A stretch of DNA of 9,159 nucleotides from a bacterium (GCA_020048935.1 JAIFLS010000013.1:1-9159), one strand, 5' to 3'. Numbered from the stretch's first letter, positions 1-7,878 are shown. Notes: generated by a model from the sequence alone, not told the origin. A program made the numbers and translations.

Positions 1-353
1 GAATAGCCGACCAGATACCGATCGTGGCCGATGGGCTGGCAGGCATGGCATTCACTGCCTTCCGGGGCGGCGACCGACCAGACGACCTCGCCCCCCGTCC
101 CTGACTGGTAGTCGGGTTTGATCTCTTGGAAACCGTTTTTGGTGGAATATAGGATATTGCTATTCGTCAACATCCAGATATCCGACGCTTCCCTGGCATC
201 TTCCATCTCCCAGGCCACCGTCTTATCTCCATTTAGCAAGAGAATCCTGCCCAGGCCGCACCCGCCCAGAAGAAGACGGTGACCGCCATCACTAGCAAGG
301 CCAATAAACGGCAAGCCAAGCGCAAGCAGAAGCGTAAATATGGTATTCTTCAT
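1..353 (-). CDS. Secreted beta-propeller protein, N-terminal part (3' end outside window)
   Basis: Only the first 117 codons are present; the reading frame is open to the window edge. The N-terminus is a typical signal peptide: MKN, a hydrophobic stretch at residues 4-20, and a small-residue cleavage region (GLAS, about residue 21), so the product is probably exported. What follows looks like propeller blades: a strand with HRLLLGG, then NGDKTVAWEM, then DIWMLTNSNILYSTKNG (about residues 58-74), then EVVWSV and ECHACQPIG (101-109). This spacing resembles PQQ-like/6-bladed propeller proteins common beside glycoside hydrolases in PVC and Bacteroidota genomes; that assignment rests on recalled pattern. 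The ATG at 353 is preceded by GAGG (360-363) at six bases. An in-frame ATG at 365 lacks a good ribosome site. The gene starts 15 bases after the GH5-like gene stops, so it belongs to the same operon. The biochemical role is unknown. Confidence 0.72.
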   Translation of the reverse strand, partial: MKNTIFTLLLALGLPFIGLASDGGHRLLLGGCGLGRILLLNGDKTVAWEMEDAREASDIWMLTNSNILYSTKNGFQEIKPDYQSGTGGEVVWSVAAPEGSECHACQPIGHDRYLVGY

Positions 354-368
354 TTCCAACCTCATTAT

Positions 369-1376
369 TCATGGAATTCGCCGAATGATCGCACCTTCCT
401 CGGGATGCAGCAAGGTGCCGTCCTTGTTAAAAATATCGTGATGGCAAAGAGCGGGCTCGCCTTTTTCCTTTATCCATCCCCAGGGATAAATCGTCTGGGT
501 CTTGCCGGACACAAGCCCCCAATTGATGGCACCGGCGCACTGTTGCCGAAAGATCGGCAGGCAGTCGGCAAATGTCGAGCCATGCCCGCGCGCCAGCCAC
601 TCGGTGCAAATCGACGGACGACCGGTCGCATTGCATTTCGCAATGCGCGCCAGCAACCCTTTCTCGGGAGCCATATAGGCGTGAAACGTCACGATATCGG
701 AACGCTCCAGGATGAGCTGATCTAGGGCCTCTTCACCGTTCCAGCAACCCACCGTCACCGGTTGAGTCAATCCGTCGACCGAACGCGCCCAGTCAAAAAC
801 CGCTTGCAGAAGCGGGACGGATTTGATGGGGCGACGCTTTCCGGTAATGGGGTCACCTACCGAATTGGTTGGCTCGTTGTACAGATCCCAAGCCGCTATT
901 CGCGAGTCCGCCTTGAACCGCTCCAGCAGTTCCTTGACGTATCGTTCCACACGCGGCCATTGCGCCGGGTCTTCGACGATCTTGTGTCCCGGTGACTGCA
1001 CCCATCCCGAGTTGTGTGTGTAAGGAATCGGGGTCGGCTGTGGCCCCAGCGCGAACTTGGTATTCCAACAATCGTCAAAGATGCAGAACATGGTTTTGAT
1101 GCCCTTGCCGTCGGCAATCTCCAGATACTTTTCGAGGCGTTCAATGAAACCCTCACGGTCGTGTTCCCACAACAGGTCGTGCAGGTAGACGCGCATGCAG
1201 TTCATGCCGATTCGCTGCGCGTAGCCGAGTTCACGTTCGATGGTGACCGGGTCGAACGTTTCCGCCTGCCACATCTCCAATTGATTGATTGCCGTGCTGG
1301 GGTAGAAGTTGGCACCGAAATACCACGGCTGAGTTTTACACCATGCTTGCGCTTGATCAATCGACCATTGCTTCAT
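369..1376 (-). CDS. GH5-like (clan GH-A) retaining glycoside hydrolase
   Basis: A 335-residue single-domain TIM-barrel glycosidase. The acid/base glutamate is probably E168 in AAWDLYNEPTNS and the nucleophile E259 in SICTEWLARGHGS. FHAY (231-234) fits the barrel strand before the nucleophile, and INWGLVSGKTQT (284-295) contains the aromatic residue expected near the active site. Proteins with this layout are usually annotated as cellulase-family glycosylhydrolase or 1,4-beta-xylanase, but the substrate cannot be read from the sequence; a beta-mannosidic or beta-glucosidic bond is possible given the neighbours. No signal peptide is visible, so it is probably cytoplasmic, unlike most endo-acting GH5 enzymes. 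The start is supported by AGGAGG (1383-1388) six bases upstream. It lies 30 bases after the GH38 gene and 15 bases before the propeller gene. Family membership is fairly sure, specificity is not. Confidence 0.85.
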   Translation of the reverse strand: MKQWSIDQAQAWCKTQPWYFGANFYPSTAINQLEMWQAETFDPVTIERELGYAQRIGMNCMRVYLHDLLWEHDREGFIERLEKYLEIADGKGIKTMFCIFDDCWNTKFALGPQPTPIPYTHNSGWVQSPGHKIVEDPAQWPRVERYVKELLERFKADSRIAAWDLYNEPTNSVGDPITGKRRPIKSVPLLQAVFDWARSVDGLTQPVTVGCWNGEEALDQLILERSDIVTFHAYMAPEKGLLARIAKCNATGRPSICTEWLARGHGSTFADCLPIFRQQCAGAINWGLVSGKTQTIYPWGWIKEKGEPALCHHDIFNKDGTLLHPEEGAIIRRIP

Positions 1377-1382
1377 ATTCTG

Positions 1383-1388
1383 CCTCCT
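1383..1388 (-). promoter_or_regulatory. Shine-Dalgarno site of the GH5-like gene
   Basis: A perfect AGGAGG lies six bases before the ATG at 1376. It is the strongest ribosome site in the glycosidase operon and fixes the start of the GH5-like gene. Confidence 0.8.
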
Positions 1389-1406
1389 GTCTTTCCTGGT
1401 TCAAAC

Positions 1407-4400
1407 CTAGGTCATGGTGAACCGCAGCGTCTTGATCTCAAAAGGCCTGAATGACATCGATATATTTCCTCGATTGTTTTTGCCTTTCCGCAACGCCCGC
1501 TCGAGCATGTTCGTTTCCACGACACGCGTCACCGGCAGGCTGGTGGCGAGGGTGCAGGTGACCGAGCTGCGCGTAGCCTCATACAGGCGCACTACCAGAT
1601 CTCCTGAACCGTCCTCTGCCAGCTTGATCGTTTCGATGATCACCGCCGGATCGCTGACCGAGAAAATGCTTTTCCTCGGCGATTTTCCAGGAATCACTGT
1701 GGCGGGCATGTTTAACTCATAGGCTTCCCGGATGACGCCACTGTCCTTGAAAGTTCCTGCCCAGCAGGTGAGGGCATAGGTGAACTCCTGCACGCCCTTA
1801 TCCGCCATCATGTCGGGCATGAGCGGGGATCTGAGAAGGGTCAGGTTGATGCTGCTGCCGTCCACATTCACCCCGTACTTGCAATCGTTCAGCACGGCGG
1901 CCCCGCGGTTCTCCTCGGCCAAGGCCGTCCATTTCTGGTTGCACACCTCGAACCGTGCGCCATCATACGGAAGTGTGGCGTGCGTCGGCCGGCGGACATG
2001 GCCAAACTGGATCTCGTGGAGCGCGTCCTCTGACGTTACCGTGACGGGGAAGTTGACTTTGAGGAGCTTGTGGCTTTCACGCCAGTCAACGCGGGTGCGA
2101 AACTCCAGGCGGCGGCTACCAGCCCGAAGCACAATATCCTGTTCAAGCTTGGATTCGCCAATGGTCCGCGTTAGCCGTACCATCCCGAATACCGGTCCCT
2201 CTGCACAGGAGCGTACCGCGGCATCATCCGCGAGTTGAACCTCCTGTTGCTTGTACATGCTGTTGATGTCCCAGGCGTCGAACTGCGACGGCACGTCCTT
2301 GTAGAGATGGAAGGCGTTGCACGCCGCCTTGGCGAACTCGAACTTGTGCTCCTTGTCGTAGATGCTCGAAATCTCGCCACGCTTGTTGAAGGTGATGCGA
2401 AGCAGCTCGTTTTCCAAGATACTTGAACTGGCCGTCACAACGGGAGCGACCTTGCCGGCTTTCGCCTTTCGAACGGAGAGCGTGCCGCAGGACGGAATGC
2501 CGCGCACAAGTCCGTACACTGAGCCTTCGTGCTTCTGCGTCGGCACTGGCAGGCCGTCGTCTGCCACAGCACCCTCGAATCCCTCGGGTAGCTTGACCAC
2601 GGCGTCCCGGCTCCAAGAGAGCGAGTTGAACACCGTGACGGCTTCACGATCCTTGGTAACCATGAGATAGCGTGCTTTCCCCGCCATAGCTGACGCGCCG
2701 TCGACCACCTGCGCATACGATTTCTCAGCCTCGATATATACTTGGGCAATCGACGAACCCGGAATGATGTCATGGAATTGGTTCAACAGCACCTCGCGCC
2801 ACAAGGCGTTCATTTCCGCCAGCGGGAACCTGAAGCCCGCAGCAACCGACGCAACCGCTCCCCACATCTCCGCCTCGCGCAGCATGACTTCGCTTGCGCG
2901 GTTTCCCTTCTTGGTCTTTGCCTGCGTGGTGTACGTGCCGCGGTGTCCCGCGAGATAAAGCTCGCCGACCCAGCGGGGCAGCTTTCCGGTATCAAGATTC
3001 CTGAAGAATGCGACAGGGGCATCAATATGGCACTTGGGACATCCTTCGAGGTCCTTCAACCTCCTGAGAAATTCCAGGTGATCACGTGTGGCTCCACCTC
3101 CACCATCGCCCCACCCGAAAGGAACGATACGGCCGACATGCGTGGAATCCTTTTGCACCCGCTCAGACCATCTTCTCATGATCGCCGAAGGATTGGTTCC
3201 CGAACCATAATTGTTATGCATGTAAGATAGGACATTCGTGCCGTCAATGCCTTCCCACCAGAACGTGTTATAAGGGAAAACCGCATCCCCATTGAACTTC
3301 CAGGCCAGCTTCGAGGTGGAGAAGTACTTGACGCCGCAGCCGGCCATGATCTGCGGCAGCGCTCCGGAAAAGCCGAAGGCATCCGGCAGCCACAGTAGTT
3401 CGTTCTCGACACCGAACTCATCCTTGAAGAACCGCTTGCCATGGATGAACTGGCGAACCAGGCTTTCGCCGCCGGAGAGATTGCTGTCAGCCTCGACCCA
3501 CATGGCTCCATCGGGGATCCATTGGCCTTTCTTGACGGCTTTCCTGATGAGCGCATAGAGTGCCGGATACCGCTGCTTCATCATCCAGTACAAATGCGGC
3601 TGGCTCTGGAAGAACTTGTATTCCGGATAGTCATTCATCATGGCCAGTTGTGTGGCGAAGGTGCGGGTACACTTCGATTCCGTTTCCCGTAGTGGCCACA
3701 GCCAGGCTACGTCGATATGGGCATGGCCGAAGGCGTGCATGATCGGCGTGGTCGAGCCATTGCGGGCCGCGAGCAGCGGGCGCAGCAACGCGCGGCCTGC
3801 GCGAACCGTCTTCATCATTTCCGTGCGCGGGAGCTCGAGATCGACGACCAATGTCATTTCCTTGAGCGCATCGGTGATGGCTGCGACGCGCAGCGACTCT
3901 TTGTCGGCCATCTCGTCCATCAGTTCGTACAACGTCTGTGTGTCGATCCAAAGCTGGTATAGATCCTCTTCCCAGATGCCGAACGAGCAGACGCCCACGG
4001 TCGCCTGGGTGCGCGGCGGTTCCGGCACGGTGATATGGCCATGGGGATTCGGACCGCCACCACCCGCCGGGTCCTGCGGACCATGCCCCGCATAGGCTTC
4101 AATGAGCACATGGAACCGTTCGCCGCCGCGTGCCTTCGCGGCGAGGGTAAGTTCATGGTGGAACTGGTCGCGTGCTCCGGCAGGGAGACCATTGATGTAC
4201 ACTGCCGACTCGTTGCCGCTCAGGTCGGTCTTCAGCACGATACATTCGCCTGCCGCTGGCTTTGGCAACACGATATCGGCACGGAACCAGGCATATTCCC
4301 ACTTCGCGCCCCAGCGTGTTCCGGGCGGCATGGGCACAAACCGTCTACGCTTAGCCTGATCCGCCCTCAATTGATCCCGGGTGACGAACCCCTCAAACGT

Positions 4401-4487
4401 GACGCGTCCAAGCTCGCGATAGAACAACCGCGGCATCACTTCTCGCCAACGGTTTATCCTGTTTAACCATTCTGGAGTAATCGCCAT
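1407..4487 (-). CDS. Alpha-mannosidase, glycoside hydrolase family 38
   Basis: A retaining, metal-dependent exo-alpha-mannosidase of 1026 residues, normal for the bacterial/AMS1-like branch of GH38. After an N-terminal region of about 240 residues, the catalytic domain opens with AFGHAHIDVAWLWPLRE (from about 252), giving metal ligands H257 and D259. The nucleophile is D369 in LWLPDAFGFSGALPQI, and the further metal-ligand histidine is H572 in LLNQFHDIIPGSSIAQ. Other family blocks are visible: GAMWVEADSNLSGGESL, PFGWGDGGGGATRDH and ELYLAGHRGTYTTQAK. The remaining 430 or so residues form the beta-rich C-terminal domains. I chose ATG 4487 (MAITPEWLNRINRW), with AAGG five bases upstream; the longer frame from 4583 would run back into the beta-galactosidase gene. 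There is no signal peptide, so it is probably cytoplasmic. It starts 17 bases after the GH2 stop codon, which indicates co-transcription and a shared imported substrate. Confidence 0.95.
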   Translation of the reverse strand: MAITPEWLNRINRWREVMPRLFYRELGRVTFEGFVTRDQLRADQAKRRRFVPMPPGTRWGAKWEYAWFRADIVLPKPAAGECIVLKTDLSGNESAVYINGLPAGARDQFHHELTLAAKARGGERFHVLIEAYAGHGPQDPAGGGGPNPHGHITVPEPPRTQATVGVCSFGIWEEDLYQLWIDTQTLYELMDEMADKESLRVAAITDALKEMTLVVDLELPRTEMMKTVRAGRALLRPLLAARNGSTTPIMHAFGHAHIDVAWLWPLRETESKCTRTFATQLAMMNDYPEYKFFQSQPHLYWMMKQRYPALYALIRKAVKKGQWIPDGAMWVEADSNLSGGESLVRQFIHGKRFFKDEFGVENELLWLPDAFGFSGALPQIMAGCGVKYFSTSKLAWKFNGDAVFPYNTFWWEGIDGTNVLSYMHNNYGSGTNPSAIMRRWSERVQKDSTHVGRIVPFGWGDGGGGATRDHLEFLRRLKDLEGCPKCHIDAPVAFFRNLDTGKLPRWVGELYLAGHRGTYTTQAKTKKGNRASEVMLREAEMWGAVASVAAGFRFPLAEMNALWREVLLNQFHDIIPGSSIAQVYIEAEKSYAQVVDGASAMAGKARYLMVTKDREAVTVFNSLSWSRDAVVKLPEGFEGAVADDGLPVPTQKHEGSVYGLVRGIPSCGTLSVRKAKAGKVAPVVTASSSILENELLRITFNKRGEISSIYDKEHKFEFAKAACNAFHLYKDVPSQFDAWDINSMYKQQEVQLADDAAVRSCAEGPVFGMVRLTRTIGESKLEQDIVLRAGSRRLEFRTRVDWRESHKLLKVNFPVTVTSEDALHEIQFGHVRRPTHATLPYDGARFEVCNQKWTALAEENRGAAVLNDCKYGVNVDGSSINLTLLRSPLMPDMMADKGVQEFTYALTCWAGTFKDSGVIREAYELNMPATVIPGKSPRKSIFSVSDPAVIIETIKLAEDGSGDLVVRLYEATRSSVTCTLATSLPVTRVVETNMLERALRKGKNNRGNISMSFRPFEIKTLRFTMT

Positions 4488-4504
4488 AACTGCCTTATAC
4501 TTCG

Positions 4505-7480
4505 CTAATCGTTCCTGAAAGCCAGTGGCGACATCGTCATTCCAAAACGAAACTCGCCTGGCACCAGACAGTGCTGCGGCCACGGTTTGGGACCGCAGCT
4601 GCCGCTCCCGATACCGTGGTGCTGGTGATCAAGGGAAAGCGTGATGAAGTCGCGCTTCACCAGATCGTAAGTGTGCCGCGCCGTTTCCAGATCCATCGTA
4701 GTGAACCAGTGCGCGCTGAAGTTCGGCAGCCCGGCGAAACGCACTCCCCGCCCCGCCAGGTCGGTCAACGCCACCCAGCTGACGTCCGTCCGGTTACCGT
4801 TCTCCTGAGGGAATATGTAGTTGGTGAGAAGTTCGTCAACGGTGGCTTTCCAGAGGCCATACCTCTGAGCCTGCTTTGTATCCCGGTATCCTTCCCCGGG
4901 CCCTCGGCCAAACCATTGCACCTTGTCAAAGGCGGCCGGCAGTGTGAGTTGAAGTCCGAGGCGCGGCAAAGACGGCAGCAATTTCCCGCAAGGCACACCG
5001 CTAACAGCGAGTTCTACAACGCCATCACCGGTAACCGTATAAACAAATTCCGTATCGAATCCGAATTTACGCACCGGCACCCCGGAACGGATTTTCGCCA
5101 CAATACGCACAACGTTCTTACCAGCCTGCTCGACGGTCACGCTGTCGGTACGATGCTGAAGTTTATCGAGGTTAGCACTACGCCACGATTGGGCATTATC
5201 CCATGCGCGGTCATTATCGGTCGTCGCACGCCAGAGGTTCAGCCGCGGACCGGTCCGCAGCAAGGCCATGCCTTCATGCTCCAACCCGGCAATTACTGCA
5301 CGAACTTTGTCGAAAGTGAATCTGAAGTTTGGTCCAGTCACATGAACGAGATGACCATTATCCTGCACCGCGACCTTCGGCACAGGACGCACCGGCAACG
5401 CTGCGGCTTTTACCGGCAGCTCAAATTGCGCCCACGCTACTTCGTGCCCAGCCTTAGCCCACGATGTATCACTGGCCAGCGTGAAGCGGACCGTGAGATA
5501 AGCCGACGAGGACGTTTTGTCGCAAGGAATAGAGATGAGCTTGCTTTTCCGCGCCGGTATGGACGGAAGCCTGGCCGTTCCGGATTGAACTGATTGTCCG
5601 GCCACCTCCACGCTCCAATTGAGCTGAAGATGGTCGAGATTTATGAAGTCATACCGGTTGATAACACGGAACTGATCACCTTCCTTTTCCACTTTGACCG
5701 GCTCAATCACCTTTTTGTACTCAAGCAGCCCGGGCGACGGAACACGGTCAGGGAAAATGAGGCCATCGCATACGAAGTTGCCATCGTTGGGAACATCACC
5801 ATAGTCTCCACCATAGGCAAAATACTCCCTGCCGTCAGCGGTCCGCCGGCGGATACCGTGATCTACCCATTCCCAGATGAAACCACCCTGCATCCGGTCA
5901 TATTTGTAGAAAATCTCCTCCCAGTACTCGAGCAATCCGCCGGGTCCATTGCCCATGGCATGGGCATACTCGCAGCAAATGAAGGGGTGCTTCGAGTAAG
6001 TCGCCCCCTTTAAAGGACGCCGCTTGTTGAGTTCCCGGAAAGCTTCGTCGCGTCCCTCTGCCAGATGGCGCAATGCCTCTAAGTCCGGGTACATCAAACT
6101 GTGAATGTCCACGGTCTCCATCTCGTAGTCGCCCTCATAGTGAATTGGGCGGGACGGGTCAATTTCACGTGTCCGCTTCGCCATCGCAATGTGGTTGCAG
6201 CCAAAGTGCGCTTCATTGCCGAGCGACCACATGATGACAGAGGGATGGTTGCGGTCACGGGCAATCATTCGCTCCATCCGGTCCAGACACGCCTTCTCCC
6301 AGGCCGGATCTTCGGTCGGATTGCCAGCCCAATTCTCAAGATGATGAAAACCATGCGTCTCGAGGTCGCACTCATCGATGAGATACAATCCATAGTAATC
6401 GCAAAGGTCATAGAAACGCGGGTCATCCGGATAATGCGAAGCACGAATGGCGTTGATGTTGTGCTGCTTCATCAAAAGCAAATCTTTTATCATCGTCTCC
6501 ATCGGTACAGCCCTGCCAAGGTCGGGATGCATCTCGTGGCGGTTGACACCTTTCAGCTTGATGGCGACACCGTTCACGAGAAACTTGGCTCCCTTGATTT
6601 CGACGGTACGGAACCCGACGCGCTGAGGAACGACTTCCACAACCTTGCCGTCAGCGTCCTTGAGGGTAACGAGCAGCATATAGAGGTACGGATCTTCCGC
6701 CGACCACAGCCGGCGTGCGCCGGCAGCTGCCACACTGCCGGCATGATCGAGAAGTTTGGTGGAAACCTTGCAGCCGCCAGTCTTACCAGCCAACGTGGTG
6801 TCGACCTTCAGTTTGCCGTCAGCCGGTGCGTGAACGTGGATATCAGCAATGTGCGCTGCTGGCCTGGCGAGCAGATAAACATCGCGGAATATACCGGAAA
6901 GCCACCACATGTCCTGGTCTTCCATGTAGGAACCGTCTGACCACTGCATGACGCGCACCGCAATCCGGTTTTCACCGGCATGGATGTATTTAGTAATATC
7001 AAACTCAGCCGGCGTGCGGCTTCCCTTGCTGAAGCCGATTTCCTTGCCGTTAACCCAAACATAAAATGCCGAATCCACGCCTTCAAACCGCAGGCGCACG
7101 TCCACGCCCTTCCAATCGGGTCCAACGTCAAAAGTCCTGACATAGGTACCGGTCGGGTTCTCCGTCGGCACATGAGGCGGATCAACATGGAACGGGAACA
7201 CTATGTTGGTATAATGGGGTTTCCCGTAACCGTGCATCTGCCAGCTCGAAGGCACTGCAAGATTGTCCCAACCGGAAGTATCTGCATCATGCGAAGGCGC
7301 TTCGGCCACGGTAGGCGAAAAATGGAACTTCCACGTGCCGTTCAGTGATTGGAACCACGGCGAAGCCGTCCGGTCAAATGTCATCGCCGTCTTCTCATCC
7401 GGATATGCAAAGAAATAGGTACGCCCGTTCATCCGGCCACGTCCCGTCAGGTCAGGATTCTCCCAGTCGTTCGTTTTCAT
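4505..7480 (-). CDS. lacZ: Beta-galactosidase, glycoside hydrolase family 2 (LacZ type)
   Basis: A retaining exo-beta-galactosidase of 991 residues. Domains in order: sugar-binding jelly roll (about 20-207, with WSDGSYMEDQDMWWLSGIF near its end), a short Ig-like domain 2 (about 210-260), a second Ig-like domain, the TIM barrel, and the C-terminal Bgal small-chain domain (from about 715 to the end). The acid/base is E423 in MWSLGNEAHFG and the nucleophile E504 in FICCEYAHAMGNG. E374 and H376 in CDLETHG match the active-site Mg ligands of E. coli LacZ, and RASHYP carries the substrate-binding Arg and His. I chose ATG 7480 (MKTNDWENPDL) because GGTGAGG sits eight bases upstream; an in-frame ATG at 7519 has no ribosome site. 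There is no signal peptide. Domain 2 is about 30 residues shorter than in E. coli LacZ (see findings). It is the first gene of the glycosidase operon. Non-lactose galactosides are plausible substrates given the mannosidase next to it. Confidence 0.95.
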   Translation of the reverse strand: MKTNDWENPDLTGRGRMNGRTYFFAYPDEKTAMTFDRTASPWFQSLNGTWKFHFSPTVAEAPSHDADTSGWDNLAVPSSWQMHGYGKPHYTNIVFPFHVDPPHVPTENPTGTYVRTFDVGPDWKGVDVRLRFEGVDSAFYVWVNGKEIGFSKGSRTPAEFDITKYIHAGENRIAVRVMQWSDGSYMEDQDMWWLSGIFRDVYLLARPAAHIADIHVHAPADGKLKVDTTLAGKTGGCKVSTKLLDHAGSVAAAGARRLWSAEDPYLYMLLVTLKDADGKVVEVVPQRVGFRTVEIKGAKFLVNGVAIKLKGVNRHEMHPDLGRAVPMETMIKDLLLMKQHNINAIRASHYPDDPRFYDLCDYYGLYLIDECDLETHGFHHLENWAGNPTEDPAWEKACLDRMERMIARDRNHPSVIMWSLGNEAHFGCNHIAMAKRTREIDPSRPIHYEGDYEMETVDIHSLMYPDLEALRHLAEGRDEAFRELNKRRPLKGATYSKHPFICCEYAHAMGNGPGGLLEYWEEIFYKYDRMQGGFIWEWVDHGIRRRTADGREYFAYGGDYGDVPNDGNFVCDGLIFPDRVPSPGLLEYKKVIEPVKVEKEGDQFRVINRYDFINLDHLQLNWSVEVAGQSVQSGTARLPSIPARKSKLISIPCDKTSSSAYLTVRFTLASDTSWAKAGHEVAWAQFELPVKAAALPVRPVPKVAVQDNGHLVHVTGPNFRFTFDKVRAVIAGLEHEGMALLRTGPRLNLWRATTDNDRAWDNAQSWRSANLDKLQHRTDSVTVEQAGKNVVRIVAKIRSGVPVRKFGFDTEFVYTVTGDGVVELAVSGVPCGKLLPSLPRLGLQLTLPAAFDKVQWFGRGPGEGYRDTKQAQRYGLWKATVDELLTNYIFPQENGNRTDVSWVALTDLAGRGVRFAGLPNFSAHWFTTMDLETARHTYDLVKRDFITLSLDHQHHGIGSGSCGPKPWPQHCLVPGEFRFGMTMSPLAFRND

Positions 7481-7486
7481 ATCGTT

Positions 7487-7495
7487 ATCCTCACC
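7487..7495 (-). promoter_or_regulatory. Shine-Dalgarno region that decides the lacZ start
   Basis: Reading on the minus strand, GGTGAGG stands eight bases before ATG 7480. The alternative ATG at 7519 is preceded by a sequence without purine-rich SD character, so the shorter protein is preferred. Confidence 0.7.
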
Positions 7496-7537
7496 GTTAC
7501 TTGCTCTTGAAATGTTCATTCATGAAATCAGTATGCC

Positions 7538-7593
7538 TGAAGAGTCGCCCACCACGCCAGAATGTTCTCACGGCTGTCGGGGACGTCTCTTCA
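7538..7593 (-). promoter_or_regulatory. Imperfect inverted repeat in the lacZ leader (hairpin or operator)
   Basis: Bases 7538-7550 (TGAAGAGTCGCCC) pair with 7581-7593: seven pairs, a mismatch, two pairs, a mismatch, two pairs. Inside the 30-base loop lie GCC/GGC (7556-7558 with 7572-7574) and a second, nearly concentric dyad AGAA-TG-TTCT (7559-7568). The element ends about 57 bases before the lacZ start codon. It could be a structured 5' leader, or the dyads could be a repressor/activator site. No known riboswitch or regulator family is recognised in it. Confidence 0.35.
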
Positions 7594-7701
7594 ATTGCGC
7601 GAATACTATCCTGTTGATTCAGCGTTTTGCCAGTTCAATCGTCTCGCCTGCGGATGTTCGCGGGGTGCATGACTGATTTTTGATCATATTTGGAAAAGTG
7701 C

Positions 7702-7734
7702 TTGCTTTGTGCGCTTTGACCTCCTGGTATTATA
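7702..7734 (+). promoter_or_regulatory. Candidate plus-strand promoter with extended -10
   Basis: TGG directly followed by TATTATA (7725-7734) is a good extended -10 element. The best upstream box is TTGCTT (7702-7707), about 20 bases away, longer than ideal. A transcript would start near 7740 and run towards nfu, across the repeats. An ATG sits at 7739-7741, so any message would be nearly leaderless; the frame that follows has no recognisable product. The box also reads TATAAT on the minus strand, so its real direction is uncertain. Confidence 0.3.
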
Positions 7735-7792
7735 GGCCATGAATAAGCAACAACTGACAGGCGGTCGGGGCCATGAGATTCTGGCGCGAATG

Positions 7793-7857
7793 GGCTTACA
7801 ACGTGGCGGCTCGCGAGGACCAGCCTACGCAAGGCTACGGCCTGGCATGCGCTCGTC
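7793..7857 (+). repeat. Interspersed repeat, copy 1
   Basis: The copy begins with GGCTTACAACGTGGCGG (7793-7809) and continues with an imperfect palindrome, CAGCCTACGCAAGGCTACGG (7821-7840), then TGGCATGCGCTCGTC (7843-7857). The same three blocks in the same order form copy 2, 86-88 bases further on. It lies downstream of nfu and upstream of the lacZ operon, outside any gene. It looks like a REP-type or other small interspersed repeat; orientation is arbitrary. Confidence 0.6.
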
Positions 7858-7878
7858 ATCAAGTGCTTGCAAAGCTGT

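Noticed and set aside
4488..4583. 32-residue N-terminal extension of the alpha-mannosidase
   Set aside because: It would overlap the end of the GH2 gene. The extension is unlike the family, and ATG 4487 has an SD sequence and suitable spacing.
4571..5593. 340-residue plus-strand open frame opposite the beta-galactosidase gene
   Set aside because: It lies wholly antisense to well-conserved GH2 coding sequence, shows no domain resemblance and is a by-product of the real gene's codon use.
6101..6940. 279-residue plus-strand open frame
   Set aside because: Antisense to the GH2 catalytic region, with no recognisable family and no ribosome site worth noting.
7635..7862. 75-residue minus-strand frame upstream of lacZ
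   Set aside because: It is made largely of the REP-like repeat and low-similarity spacer, has no SD and matches no family.
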